From Akkermansia sp. (GTDB lineage: Bacteria > Verrucomicrobiota > Verrucomicrobiia > Verrucomicrobiales > Akkermansiaceae), in the NCBI GenBank assembly GCA_030536145.1, contig JAUNQN010000011.1:1-54956 (forward strand): 54,956 bases of DNA, read 5' to 3'. The translations under genes were made by a program, and so were the position numbers. Shown here in pieces: positions 27,883-36,680 of this stretch; the stretch's first letter is position 1; the number at the start of each line of letters is the position of its first letter. The notes beneath the pieces were generated by a model. That model was not told where the DNA came from. It did not search any database and saw nothing but the letters and a program-made list of their open reading frames with translations.

Positions 27883-28929
27883 ATGCCCACGCTCCCCAAG
27901 ATTTCCTACGTGCTGCTCTCCCACAACCGGGAGAAGTACATACGCGCCGCGCTGGAAAGCGCCTTTGCCCAGGATTACGAGGGGGAGCTGGAATACATCA
28001 TCTCCGACGACTGCTCCACGGACCGCACCTTTGAAATCATCCAAGAGTGCGTGGCCAGCTACAAGGGTGGCCGCCGGGTGGTGGTTACCCAGCCAGCCTG
28101 CAACTGCCGAACAGCGGCCAATTTCAACCATGCGCTTTCATTTGTGCAAAGCGACTGGGTAGTACGCGCTGATGACGACGACTTGTCTGCCGTGGACCGG
28201 TGTACCGTGATTGCCAAAGCCATTCTCCAAGTTCCCGATTGCATGTACATAGCCACGTGTTCTCCTTTCATGTTTACGGACAAGGAAGAGGAGCAGGCCC
28301 TGGCCCGGTCGCGCGTGCCATGCGGAAATAACGCATCCATCCAAGTGATAGATGCCGGAGAGACTGGGATTCCCCCCATTCACTTCTCCTGCGGAAAGTA
28401 CTCATACAAGGCATGGAGCATGAAGCCATACAGGCTTTTTGGCAAATTGCCGGATGACGGGTACTATGCCGACGACTATATCTTCTACTGGCGCGCTTCC
28501 GTTATGGGCAAGGGACTTGCCTTGGACAATGCAGCCGCTGTCCTAGTGAGGAGCGGCAGCCTGAACCAGTGCCGGGGCAAGGATGACAACACAAACCTGA
28601 TACAAGCCATCATACGGCAGGAATTGTTCAGCCAAGAGTACCAAAAGGCTACTATCAGCCCCCTTTCTGAAACACACGCCATGTTGGCAAGGTACGTTCA
28701 AGGAGAGGCAGAAACAGGAAGACGAAACAATCTGCTGGCTTTCCTCTCATCTTTGGAAAGGAGTTTGGGCAAGAAATCCCGCCTGTCCGTGTTCTGGTCT
28801 CTGGCACCATGGGAACGCTACAAAATAAACAGGGAACAGGGTATGGGAATTGCCATGGCCATCCTGAGAGCTTGTCCTCTGCGGATATACGCCGCAGTAT
28901 TGGCCATGTACCGGATTATTGCAAAATAG
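27883..28929 (+). CDS. family 2 glycosyltransferase
   Basis: This 348-residue GT-A fold protein opens with SYVLLSHNREKYIRAALESAFAQ. The nucleotide-binding strand is YIISDDCSTDRTF and the metal-binding acidic motif is WVVRADDDDLSA. GT2 enzymes add sugars to lipid-linked or growing surface glycans; donor and acceptor are unknown. The C-terminal ~60 residues are basic with a short hydrophobic stretch (ACPLRIYAAVLAMYRIIA), suggesting membrane contact. From about 28080 onward the gene is clearly lower in GC than argG before it. It starts the plus-strand polysaccharide cluster. Confidence 0.85.
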   Translation: MPTLPKISYVLLSHNREKYIRAALESAFAQDYEGELEYIISDDCSTDRTFEIIQECVASYKGGRRVVVTQPACNCRTAANFNHALSFVQSDWVVRADDDDLSAVDRCTVIAKAILQVPDCMYIATCSPFMFTDKEEEQALARSRVPCGNNASIQVIDAGETGIPPIHFSCGKYSYKAWSMKPYRLFGKLPDDGYYADDYIFYWRASVMGKGLALDNAAAVLVRSGSLNQCRGKDDNTNLIQAIIRQELFSQEYQKATISPLSETHAMLARYVQGEAETGRRNNLLAFLSSLERSLGKKSRLSVFWSLAPWERYKINREQGMGIAMAILRACPLRIYAAVLAMYRIIAK

Positions 28930-28935
28930 TTATTT

Positions 28936-29958
28936 ATGGAGACTACTTATCAGCCTCTGTTTTCAGTCGTCATTCCTGCATATAATGCAGAGAAATATAT
29001 TCAGGCTACCATCCGCAGTATCTTGCGCCAAAGTGTGGGAGATTTTGAAATAGTGGTGGTGAATGACGGTTCCACCGACCGCACCCGTGAAATACTGGAA
29101 AGCGTTCATGATGCGCGCCTGCGCATCATCAATCAGGAAAACGGTGGAGAATGCGTGGCGAGAAACAGGGGAATGCAGGAAGCACGGGGCAAATACCTGG
29201 CCTTTCTGGACAGCGATGACGTGTGGCACTGCAACCACTTGGAGCAGGCGCGCGACTTTTTCTCAGCAAATGAAGAATGCGTCTGGTTCTGTTCCACGCA
29301 GACCATGGTTTCCGATATATCCGAGGACGATATCACAACCATCAATCTGAGCGCCCAGAAAATTATCATCACCAACTGGTACCTGGAGGCCGCCCCCAAG
29401 GTACTACCCTCCAGCGTGTGCATACTTCGTGAAGCGGCTATGGCAATTCCCCACCTTTTTCAGGAGGGCTTCAAGATGTTCGGGGACAACCTGGGCTGGT
29501 GCAAGTTCGCCAAGATACACCCGATGATTGGCTTGAGTGATACCTCGACCGTCTTGTACCGTTTCTGGCAGGGCAATGCGTCCACCACGCACAATGTGTA
29601 CCGCCACGGCCTGCGCACGGAGGCCGTGGCCATGGCCTTGGCCAAGCACGCAGCGTTTTTCAATGATGCAGATTGCCCGGAAAGCGCCCGCCTGTATTAC
29701 AGGCAATTTGCCCTGAGCCACTGGTGGATCTGCATCACCTCCACCCTGATACCTCGTGATTGGGATGCATATCTTCAGGGGAACCGCACATTAGTCGGGC
29801 TCTTGGGAACAGGTTGGATTAAGCTGTTGTATATGGCCGTCAACGGCATCTTGCACTTGATGCGGTGGGGTATCCGCAGAAAAAAACTCTCTATCCTGCG
29901 GAAAATGGAAAAGCTCGCGAATCAAACTAGGACAACAGCCCATTCCCACCATGAGTAG
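28936..29958 (+). CDS. family 2 glycosyltransferase
   Basis: This 340-residue GT2 protein shows FSVVIPAYNAEKYIQATIRSILRQ, then IVVVNDGSTDRTREIL, and the DxD-like motif in AFLDSDDVWH. It lies 6 bases after the previous glycosyltransferase and overlaps the next gene by 8 bases, so it is co-translated within the surface-glycan operon. A C-terminal hydrophobic segment (WIKLLYMAVNGILHLM) followed by basic residues suggests association with the inner membrane. GC is low for this genome, about the same as the gene before. The sugar transferred cannot be told. Confidence 0.85.
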   Translation: METTYQPLFSVVIPAYNAEKYIQATIRSILRQSVGDFEIVVVNDGSTDRTREILESVHDARLRIINQENGGECVARNRGMQEARGKYLAFLDSDDVWHCNHLEQARDFFSANEECVWFCSTQTMVSDISEDDITTINLSAQKIIITNWYLEAAPKVLPSSVCILREAAMAIPHLFQEGFKMFGDNLGWCKFAKIHPMIGLSDTSTVLYRFWQGNASTTHNVYRHGLRTEAVAMALAKHAAFFNDADCPESARLYYRQFALSHWWICITSTLIPRDWDAYLQGNRTLVGLLGTGWIKLLYMAVNGILHLMRWGIRRKKLSILRKMEKLANQTRTTAHSHHE

Positions 29959-31075
29959 AGCTCACACCATTGCCATCCTGGCCAATTTCCCCGCCTGGCT
30001 GTACACGGACAAGCTGCCGCGTTTTTCCGGCCACTATGCCGTGTGGCTGGTGGCGCTGCATGAGGCATTCGGCCAACAGGATGAATTTGACATCCACTGG
30101 ATAACCCTGAGCAAGGACACCAAGGCCCCTCTGCGCTTTGATTCTCACGGGCAACATATTCATGTACTGCCGCGTATCAGCCGCACCGTGGGGCAATTCA
30201 CCTTTTATATGCATGACAGGCGGCAGGTGGCCGCAGAGCTTCACAGGATTGGGCCGGATATGGTGCACTCCTGGGGCACGGAGGACTGCTATGGCCTATG
30301 CGCCAAGGATTTCAAGGGTCGCAAGCTCCACTCCGTCCAGGGAGCCCTGCGCGCCTACATGCAGCGTGCCAGGTTCCCCCGCTTCATGCATATCCAGAGC
30401 TGGTACGAGCCCGGCGTGTGGAAGGCATTCCGCCACATGACTGCGGAATCCCCCTGGGCGGCAGACCGAGTGCGGGAAATATGCCCACAAAGCAAGCCTT
30501 ACATCTGGGAGTATGCCGTGGAGCAGCGCTTCTTTGACGCACCCCGGACCATCACAGACAATCCCCTGTGCCTGTATTCCGGGGCGGACAGCCATGTCAA
30601 GAACGTGGATACGCTCATAGCGGCGTTCTCCCGGCCGGAACTCTCCCATGTAACACTGAGACTGGCAGGAGTGGATCCAGTCGGCAGGCCGGACCTGCCG
30701 CCCAACATCATTGCCCTGGGCCGCGTGGGAAGAGATGAAATGGCCCGCCTGCTTTCTGAGGCCTGGGCCCTGGTACACATGAGCCTGGCGGATACGGGCC
30801 CCACCATAGCCAAGGAGGCACGCGTGGTGGGACTGCCCGTTATCATCTCCGATGAATGCGGCAGCACGCAGCACGTGGAGGAAGGCAAGTCAGGCTTTAT
30901 CCTGGCTCCGCATGACGTGCAGGGGCTGGTCAAGTCAGTCCTGGCTGTAACCAAGGACAAGGAAACAGCCCATGCCATGGGGGCACACGGGCATGGGGAA
31001 TGCCGCAGGGCGCTCTCTGCGGAGACCATGGTGGACAAGCTGATACAGATTTACCATACCGTACTTGCAGATTAA
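29951..31075 (+). CDS. family 4-type glycosyltransferase
   Basis: This 374-residue GT-B protein has a C-terminal donor domain with the recognisable DTGPTIAKEARVVGLPVIISD helix-loop and LYSGADSHVKNVDTLIAAF. The N-terminal acceptor domain contains DMVHSWGTEDCYG. GT4 enzymes are retaining glycosyltransferases that build LPS or capsule. The start ATG overlaps the end of the previous GT2 gene by 8 bases. It is followed 4 bases later by a hexapeptide acetyltransferase, suggesting that the same glycan is acetylated. Confidence 0.85.
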   Translation: MSRAHTIAILANFPAWLYTDKLPRFSGHYAVWLVALHEAFGQQDEFDIHWITLSKDTKAPLRFDSHGQHIHVLPRISRTVGQFTFYMHDRRQVAAELHRIGPDMVHSWGTEDCYGLCAKDFKGRKLHSVQGALRAYMQRARFPRFMHIQSWYEPGVWKAFRHMTAESPWAADRVREICPQSKPYIWEYAVEQRFFDAPRTITDNPLCLYSGADSHVKNVDTLIAAFSRPELSHVTLRLAGVDPVGRPDLPPNIIALGRVGRDEMARLLSEAWALVHMSLADTGPTIAKEARVVGLPVIISDECGSTQHVEEGKSGFILAPHDVQGLVKSVLAVTKDKETAHAMGAHGHGECRRALSAETMVDKLIQIYHTVLAD

Positions 31076-31079
31076 GTAT

Positions 31080-31718
31080 ATGTTGACCCGAATCAAACTG
31101 GCAGTATTACGCGTTCTCTCCGCATGCAACCGCCTGCGTCTGGGGCGCCGCTGCTTCAGCTTCGGCTCCGGCTGCATGGTGAACGGCATGCCGTTCACCA
31201 AGATGGCACGCGGCTCACGCGTGGAGCTGGGAAACGAGGTTACGCTCATCTCCAACCCGCGGCACAATCCCCTGCTCTCCCACCCCATGAGTTTCCGCAC
31301 CCTCACCCCCTCCGCCCGCATCCGCCTGGCGGACCACGTGGGCATGAGCGGCTGCAACCTTGTATGCTGCAACAGCATTTCCATCGGTGAATACACCATC
31401 GTGGGCCCGGATACGCTCATCTATGACTCCGAGGGGCACGACTACTCCCCGGAAATAGGCTGGAGCGGCCGCGGCACCCGTACGGGCCGCCCCATCACCA
31501 TCGGCAGCAAATGCTTCATCGGCGCGCGCTGCATCATCCTCAGCGGCGTCACCATCGGTGACAACTGCGTGGTGGCTGCCGGAACCGTGGTCACGCAGGA
31601 CATACCCGCCGGCCACCATGCCAGCGGAAACCCCGCCACCTACAAGCCTCTGCCGAAAATGCTGGGCGGCCCCGGCAGGAAAAAAGCGGGCACAGTTGAC
31701 ACGGCCGCCGCAAATTGA
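31080..31718 (+). CDS. hexapeptide-repeat acetyltransferase (WbbJ-like)
   Basis: This 212-residue left-handed beta-helix acyltransferase has the repeat units ISIGEYTIVGPDTLIYDSEGHDY, PITIGSKCFIGARCIILSGVTIGDNCVVAAGTVVTQDIPAG and the end motif ASGNPATYKPL. The His in GHDY is the likely catalytic base. Such enzymes O-acetylate polysaccharide sugars with acetyl-CoA. The ATG at 31080 (MLTRIKLAVL) is preferred over an upstream TTG. The N-terminal hydrophobic stretch may touch the membrane. It belongs to the same operon as the upstream glycosyltransferases. Confidence 0.85.
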   Translation: MLTRIKLAVLRVLSACNRLRLGRRCFSFGSGCMVNGMPFTKMARGSRVELGNEVTLISNPRHNPLLSHPMSFRTLTPSARIRLADHVGMSGCNLVCCNSISIGEYTIVGPDTLIYDSEGHDYSPEIGWSGRGTRTGRPITIGSKCFIGARCIILSGVTIGDNCVVAAGTVVTQDIPAGHHASGNPATYKPLPKMLGGPGRKKAGTVDTAAAN

Positions 31719-31731
31719 TAGACTTACAGCC

Positions 31732-31953
31732 ATGAGCAGTGATGAATTCTTAGCAGAGATACAGGAAGCCCTGGAGCTGGACGACCTGGAAATGGCAATC
31801 ACGGACAACTTCCGCGAGTACGAAGAGTGGGACTCCCTGACCTTCCTCTCCCTGATGACACTGATGCGCAGCCAATACGGCGTGAACGTGGATATAGACA
31901 CATTCAACGCCGTGACCACCTGGCAGGACCTGTACAACCTGGTGCAGAAATGA
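31732..31953 (+). CDS. stand-alone acyl carrier protein
   Basis: This 73-residue acidic protein has the phosphopantetheine site EWDSLTFLSL, with Ser35 as the modified residue. The surrounding helices (DEFLAEIQEALELDD, LMTLMRSQYGVNVD) fit the carrier protein fold. It is not the fatty-acid AcpP, which reads DSLD and sits in fab clusters. It lies 13 bases after an acetyltransferase and its stop overlaps the start of an ANL-family ligase (ATGA), so the ligase most likely loads this carrier. Together they may provide an acyl or amino-acyl group for the glycan made here. Confidence 0.85.
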   Translation: MSSDEFLAEIQEALELDDLEMAITDNFREYEEWDSLTFLSLMTLMRSQYGVNVDIDTFNAVTTWQDLYNLVQK

Positions 31954-33293
31954 GCCCCTTCTGGCAGCATTGTGCAGACCCGCACGCCCCGGCCTTGGTG
32001 AAAGGCCCCGGGAACGCGGTGGATTACGGGCAACTGCACGCAGCGGCAGATACCTTTGCCGCTGCACTGCCGCACCGCAGCCTGGTGTTCATACGCTCCG
32101 GAAACAATGCGGAAACCGTGGCAGCCTATCTGGGCTGCCTGCGCCACGGCCACGTATGCCTGCTCATCAGCCGGGACCTGGGGGCAGACATGCTCACCCG
32201 CCTGGCAGACACCTACCAGCCGGATTACATCTACGGCCCGGGGGAGGACGGCGCATACCGCTTGGAGAAACGTGAGGGTTCCCCCCTGCCCCTGCACCCG
32301 GACCTGGCAGTTCTGCTCTCCACCTCCGGCTCCACCGGCTCCCCCAAGCTGGTGCGTCTCACCGCCGCCAACTTGCAGGCAAACGCCGCCGCCATAGCGG
32401 AATACCTGCAGCTCACCCCGCAGGAGCGCCCGGTGACCAACCTGCCTTTCTACTACTCCTACGGCCTTTCCATCCTGAACAGCCATCTGCTGGCCGGGGC
32501 AGCCCTGCTGCTTACGGAGGAATCCATCATCAGCCCCGCCTTCTGGCAGCTGTGCGATTCCTGCGGTGCCACATCCATGGCCGGCGTGCCGTACACGTAT
32601 GATATGCTGGAAGCCGTGGGATTCCGCCGGCGCAACATGCCTGCCCTGCGCAGCATGACCCAGGCAGGCGGCCACATGAGCCGTGAAATGGTGGAAACAT
32701 ACGCCGCCTGGGCGCAGGAGCGCGGCATACGCTTTTATGTGATGTACGGGCAGACGGAAGCCACCGCCCGCATGAGCTACCTGCCGCCCCACCTGGCGGC
32801 GCAGCACCCGGATTCCATCGGCATCGCCATCCCCGGCGGCTCCTTCTCCATAGATGCAGCAGACGGCTCTGCAGAAGGAGAGCTGGTGTACCGCGGGCCC
32901 AATGTGTGCATGGGGTACGCGGAAACCCGCGCAGACCTGGCCCTGGGGGATGTGAACGGCGGCGTGCTGCACACCGGGGATGTGGCCGTTTGCGGGGCGG
33001 ATGGCCTGTACCGCATTACAGGCCGCCTGAAGCGCTTCTTGAAGATAGCCGGCAACCGGTTCAGCCTGGATGAGCTGGATGCCCATTTCCACCGCCGGGG
33101 CATAGAGGCCGTGTGCGGCGGCACGGATGGCAAGCTGCTGGTGGCCATTACGGATGCTGCCCAGAAAGCCGCCGCAGCCGCCTACCTGAAAGACACCTGG
33201 CACCTGATGCGCACGCAGTTCAAGGTGATGGTGGTGGAGCGCATACCCCGCTCCGCCACAGGCAAGGTGCTTTACCGGGAGCTTTTCGGCTGA
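31950..33293 (+). CDS. ANL-family acyl/aminoacyl-adenylating ligase
   Basis: This 447-residue AMP-forming ligase shows core motif A3 STSGSTGSPK (residues 124-133), A5 YGQTEA, A7-A8 HTGDVAVCGADGLYRITGRLKRFLKIAGNRF, and the C-terminal catalytic Lys K439 in PRSATGKVLYREL. It activates a carboxylic acid as an acyl-adenylate and passes it to a thiol, very probably the carrier protein just upstream. The substrate is not predictable by eye. The length is short for fatty acyl-CoA ligases and closer to carrier-loading enzymes. Its 3' end overlaps the convergent membrane acyltransferase by 22 bases. Confidence 0.88.
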   Translation: MSPFWQHCADPHAPALVKGPGNAVDYGQLHAAADTFAAALPHRSLVFIRSGNNAETVAAYLGCLRHGHVCLLISRDLGADMLTRLADTYQPDYIYGPGEDGAYRLEKREGSPLPLHPDLAVLLSTSGSTGSPKLVRLTAANLQANAAAIAEYLQLTPQERPVTNLPFYYSYGLSILNSHLLAGAALLLTEESIISPAFWQLCDSCGATSMAGVPYTYDMLEAVGFRRRNMPALRSMTQAGGHMSREMVETYAAWAQERGIRFYVMYGQTEATARMSYLPPHLAAQHPDSIGIAIPGGSFSIDAADGSAEGELVYRGPNVCMGYAETRADLALGDVNGGVLHTGDVAVCGADGLYRITGRLKRFLKIAGNRFSLDELDAHFHRRGIEAVCGGTDGKLLVAITDAAQKAAAAAYLKDTWHLMRTQFKVMVVERIPRSATGKVLYRELFG

Positions 33294-34291
33294 ATCTGCT
33301 GCAGGATAGCGGTGACCGCCAGGCGGTTGAACGCCCATGCTACTGTTGCCATAAGCGCACAACATCCGCACACAAGCAGCGGCCCCCTGCGCGTCATCAG
33401 CGGGGATTGGAGCATATCTGCAAATAGGGAAATGGCAATCCCCTGCAGCAAATACATCTCATAGGAAATCCGGCCCAAGAAGGACACCACGGGATTAGGC
33501 ACGCATACCACTGGCCAAACCAGGTAGACCATAAGGCACGCCAGCGGGCAGAGCAGCAGGCTGAACCTCGCCAGCTTGGCTTCCAAGGGCATGCCCTGCC
33601 CCGCCAGCATCGCCACGGCAAACAGTACTGCGGCTATGACGAACAGCGGCAGGCGGCGGTCGTCCATCCATTCCTGCATGTACACGGCTGCTATGCCGCA
33701 GGGGAACACCAGGCTTGAAATCCACCAGTGCGGATTCCACCCCAGGGCAATGAAAGTTCCCATCATCCCCAGCGTACCCAGGAAACACAGCACAAGCGCT
33801 ACCCGGCAGCTGCAAAAGCGGTATGCCAGATAGAACAGCATATAGAACAGCGCAAGCTCTTCCACAAAATACGCGTATGGTACGAGTGTCTCCCCCGTGC
33901 GCCAATTTTCCAGTACCGTGTGTATGCTGGCCTGGCAACCGCCCCACAGGTAGTACACCACCTCCGCCACCAACAGCGGCAGCAGCAGCTTGGTGAAACG
34001 CTTCACCAAAAAACCTTGCATCACCGCCTCCCGACCCCGTTCCGCATACTGCGTCATCAGCCCGTAGCCGGAAAGGAAAAAGAACAGCCCCACGGCATAC
34101 CGCCCGCAGCCTGATTGCACGAGTTGGCAAAACTCCGGCCCCCGTACCGGCAGGTGGTGGAAGATGACCAGCAGCACCAGGATACCGCGCAGGCAGGTAC
34201 CCTCCTTCTGCCCAAATCCCGCGGCATCACGCTCGAATTGCCGCAAGCAGGAAATCAGCAGGCCCAGAATGGCGATGAGCAGCTTGGTCAT
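33272..34291 (-). CDS. acyltransferase 3 family membrane protein
   Basis: This 339-residue protein has about ten membrane helices. It starts near LRGILVLLVIFHHL, the conserved Arg/His motif of the OafA/NolL/WecH family, and GLFFFLSGYGLM follows. These proteins transfer acetyl or other acyl groups to polysaccharide sugars at the membrane. It is 11 bases after dxr on the minus strand and converges with the ANL ligase, overlapping it by 22 bases. It may use the acyl group activated by the neighbouring ligase and carrier, which is inference. Confidence 0.88.
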   Translation of the reverse strand: MTKLLIAILGLLISCLRQFERDAAGFGQKEGTCLRGILVLLVIFHHLPVRGPEFCQLVQSGCGRYAVGLFFFLSGYGLMTQYAERGREAVMQGFLVKRFTKLLLPLLVAEVVYYLWGGCQASIHTVLENWRTGETLVPYAYFVEELALFYMLFYLAYRFCSCRVALVLCFLGTLGMMGTFIALGWNPHWWISSLVFPCGIAAVYMQEWMDDRRLPLFVIAAVLFAVAMLAGQGMPLEAKLARFSLLLCPLACLMVYLVWPVVCVPNPVVSFLGRISYEMYLLQGIAISLFADMLQSPLMTRRGPLLVCGCCALMATVAWAFNRLAVTAILQQIQPKSSR

Positions 34292-34302
34292 GGATTGTCT
34301 AA

Positions 34303-35463
34303 TCAGCCATGGATAATGCGGCGGGCTTCCTCTCTCGCGGCGGCGTCATCCTCCAGGATGATGGAAAGCTCCCCGTGGTAATCACGGGCAGAGACGTTGG
34401 AGAGTACCTTCTCCACCGTGTGCCAGATGCCCGGGAACGTCAGCTTGCCGTCGATGAAGGCCTGCACGGCCACCTCGTTGGCGGCGTTGTACATGGCGGG
34501 CATGGTGCCGCCGGTCAGCCCGGCGTGGCGCGCCAGGTTCAGCGCAGGGAAATCCTGCCAGCGCGGAGCCTCGAAATGCAGGCTGGCCAGCGCAGCCAGG
34601 TCCAGGTGCGGCAGGGAATTGTCGATGCGGTCCGGCCAGGTCACCGCGTACTGGATGGGGAAGCACATGTCACTGCTGCTCAGCTGGGCCAGTATGGATC
34701 CGTCTCGGTACTCCACCAGGGAATGCACGATGCTCTGCGGATGCACGATGACATCCACCCGCTCCATGGGAATGTTGAACAGCCAGCGGGCCTCTATCAT
34801 CTCCAGACCCTTGTTGAAGAGGGAGGCGCAGTCGATGGTAATCTTGCGGCCCATTTTCCAGGTGGGGTGCGCCAGGGCCTGCTCCAGGGTCACGCCGGCC
34901 AGCTTCTCCACCGGCCAGGTGCGGAAGGGGCCTCCGCTGGCGGTCAGGATCAGGCGGTTCACCGCCTCCGCCCCGCCGCGGTTGCCCTGCAGGCACTGGT
35001 AGATGGCGTTGTGCTCGCTGTCCACCGGCAGCACGTTGATGCCCTTCTCCGCCGCGCGCTGCATCACCACCTCGCCCGCCATCACCAGGATTTCCTTGGA
35101 GGCGATGGCCAGGTCCTTCCCGGCCGCTATGGCCGTGAGCGTGGGCTTGAGCCCCGCCGTGCCGATGATGGAGACCAACACCATGTCCGCCTCCGGCATG
35201 CGGGAAAGCTCGCACAGGCCGTCCGGCCCCGTGTACACGGTCACGCCCGGCAGCATCTGCTGCAGCTCTGCGGCCTTTGTATCATCGTAGATACAGACCT
35301 GTTTCACGCCGAATTCCCGTGCCTGCTCCGCCAGCTTGGCGGTGCTGCCGTGGGCGGCCAGGCTCACCACCTCCATCCGCTCCGGGATATCACGCGCCAC
35401 TTTCAGGGCGCTGGTGCCAATACTGCCTGTGGAGCCAAGGATAACGACGCGACGCTTCTTCAT
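34303..35463 (-). CDS. dxr: 1-deoxy-D-xylulose 5-phosphate reductoisomerase
   Basis: This 386-residue enzyme makes MEP, the committed step of the non-mevalonate isoprenoid pathway. The NADPH site is ILGSTGSIGTSAL, the family motif IASKEILVMAGE follows, and the metal and substrate site is LPVDSEHNAIYQCL. LTASGGPFRTW and PTWKMGRKITIDCASLFNKGLE also match. It overlaps the upstream acetyltransferase gene by four bases and so sits inside a polysaccharide operon, an unusual place for dxr. Confidence 0.95.
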   Translation of the reverse strand: MKKRRVVILGSTGSIGTSALKVARDIPERMEVVSLAAHGSTAKLAEQAREFGVKQVCIYDDTKAAELQQMLPGVTVYTGPDGLCELSRMPEADMVLVSIIGTAGLKPTLTAIAAGKDLAIASKEILVMAGEVVMQRAAEKGINVLPVDSEHNAIYQCLQGNRGGAEAVNRLILTASGGPFRTWPVEKLAGVTLEQALAHPTWKMGRKITIDCASLFNKGLEMIEARWLFNIPMERVDVIVHPQSIVHSLVEYRDGSILAQLSSSDMCFPIQYAVTWPDRIDNSLPHLDLAALASLHFEAPRWQDFPALNLARHAGLTGGTMPAMYNAANEVAVQAFIDGKLTFPGIWHTVEKVLSNVSARDYHGELSIILEDDAAAREEARRIIHG

Positions 35464-36155
35464 ATCTGTTCTGGTTCGGTTAAATCTTTCAATCTGGCAT
35501 GCATGTCTTCCCCGTGTGAGGAAAAGAGCTCCCGGTGCTCACGTATCCAGGCAGGGTCCTTGTCCCACCAGCGGAGTCCCTGCAACCGGCGGCACACATC
35601 CTCCGGGTGCCGGTAGCGCAGCACCTTGCCGGGGCACCCCGCCACAATGGCGTAGGGGGGCACGTCCCTGGTCACCACGCAGCCGGCGGCTATCACCGCA
35701 CCATCCCCCACGGTAATACCCTGCATGATTACGGCATTGTTGCCAATCCACACGTCATTGCCTATGCGGGTGGGCTGTTGCTCCGGGAAATCACCGCCGG
35801 ATTCCCCCAAGGCACGGATGAACACCGGATACGTGGAAACGCGGTCCAGGTAATGGTTGCCGGGGCCCAGGGTCACATTCTGGGCAATGGAACAGTATTT
35901 GCCTATGTACACCTTGTCATAGACAAAGCCGGAACCAAGGTAGGAATAGTCTCCGATGAAGCCTGTCTGCACGCCGCAAAAATGCACGTTCCTGTTAATC
36001 AGCACATGGCGGCCGATGCAGTTTCTCATATACGCCAGTGGTACGTCTCCGGCATTCAGCACATAGGATTCGTGCGTAGAGCGCATTCTGCGGGCTGCAA
36101 CGCACTTGAGCAAAGGCTCGAAAACCTTGGACGACAATCTGCTGATAACTCCCAT
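35460..36155 (-). CDS. CatB/Vat-type hexapeptide acetyltransferase
   Basis: This 231-residue protein has a left-handed beta-helix and a C-terminal helix (PEDVCRRLQGLRWWDKDPAWIREH) typical of the xenobiotic or polysaccharide acetyltransferase group. The motifs are GSGFVYDKVYIGKYCSIAQNVTLGPGNHYLDRVSTYP and IGNDVWIGNNAVIMQGITVGDGAVIAAGCVVTRDVPPYAIVAGCPGKVLRYR; GNHYLD carries the likely catalytic His. It heads a three-gene minus-strand operon with dxr and the acyltransferase 3 gene. A near-perfect promoter lies 8 bases upstream, so the leader is almost absent. Confidence 0.87.
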   Translation of the reverse strand: MGVISRLSSKVFEPLLKCVAARRMRSTHESYVLNAGDVPLAYMRNCIGRHVLINRNVHFCGVQTGFIGDYSYLGSGFVYDKVYIGKYCSIAQNVTLGPGNHYLDRVSTYPVFIRALGESGGDFPEQQPTRIGNDVWIGNNAVIMQGITVGDGAVIAAGCVVTRDVPPYAIVAGCPGKVLRYRHPEDVCRRLQGLRWWDKDPAWIREHRELFSSHGEDMHARLKDLTEPEQI

Positions 36156-36163
36156 GCGCGGCT

Positions 36164-36192
36164 ATTATATGCCCTGCGGCAGGTATTTGCAA
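36164..36192 (-). promoter_or_regulatory. promoter of the acetyltransferase-dxr operon
   Basis: Minus strand: TTGCAA (36192-36187), 17 bases, TATAAT (36169-36164), then eight bases to the ATG at 36155. It diverges from the rnpB promoter. Confidence 0.75.
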
Positions 36193-36212
36193 GGGGAAAA
36201 GCGATATTTGAC

Positions 36213-36241
36213 TTGCAATCTGCGCGGCGCGGGTGTAAGCT
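36213..36241 (+). promoter_or_regulatory. promoter of rnpB
   Basis: TTGCAA (36213-36218), 17 bases, TAAGCT (36236-36241). TTGACT at 36208 overlaps and could also serve. The predicted start near 36248 agrees with the 5' end deduced from the P1 helix. Confidence 0.6.
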
Positions 36242-36248
36242 GGCGCAG

Positions 36249-36630
36249 CCGCACGGGTTCGGGCGGCCGCTGCCCCTGCAACACGGGGTAGAGGAAAGTC
36301 CGGACATCACAAGGCAGCGCGTCCTGTGAAAACGGGAGACGCCCGGAGCCAATGCCGGGTGGACGGACAGTGCCACAGAAAACAAACCGCCCGCAAGGGT
36401 AAGGGTGAAAAGGTGGGGTAAGAGCCCACCGCTCCGGAGGCAACGATGGAGGCATGGCAAACCCCGCGCGATGCAAGACAAACAGGGGAAGGCCCGCCTG
36501 GCCGCCCATAATCCCCGGGTATTAGTTGCACCCCGCTATAAACGCGGGGCACGGCCCTGCGCCGTGAGAAAAATGGCCGCACAACCCCGCAAGGGGCGGA
36601 CAGAATCCGGCTTACAGAACCCGTTCGGCA
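36249..36630 (+). ncRNA. rnpB: RNase P RNA, bacterial type A
   Basis: The universal cores are present: GAGGAAAGTCCGGAC from 36291 (P4 5' strand), AGTGCCACAGAAAACAAACCGCC, GGTAAGGGTGAAAAGGTG, and ACAGAATCCGGCTTACAGA (P4 3' strand) near 36600-36618. P1 forms between ACGGGTTC (36253-36260) and GAACCCGT (36617-36624), and P2 between GCGGCC and GGCCGC. These set the ends near 36249 and 36630. The RNA matures the 5' ends of tRNAs. A large hairpin follows. Confidence 0.95.
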
Positions 36631-36636
36631 CCTCCT

Positions 36637-36672
36637 GCGCCCGCAGGCCGCACCAAGCGGCCGTGCGGGCGC
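36637..36672. terminator. hairpin after rnpB, shared with the convergent BASS gene
   Basis: GCGCCCGC-A-GGCCGC (36637-36651) pairs with GCGGCC-G-T-GCGGGCGC (36657-36672) with one bulge. The U tract is poor, but the stem is very stable. Confidence 0.6.
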
Positions 36673-36680
36673 AAGTGCAT

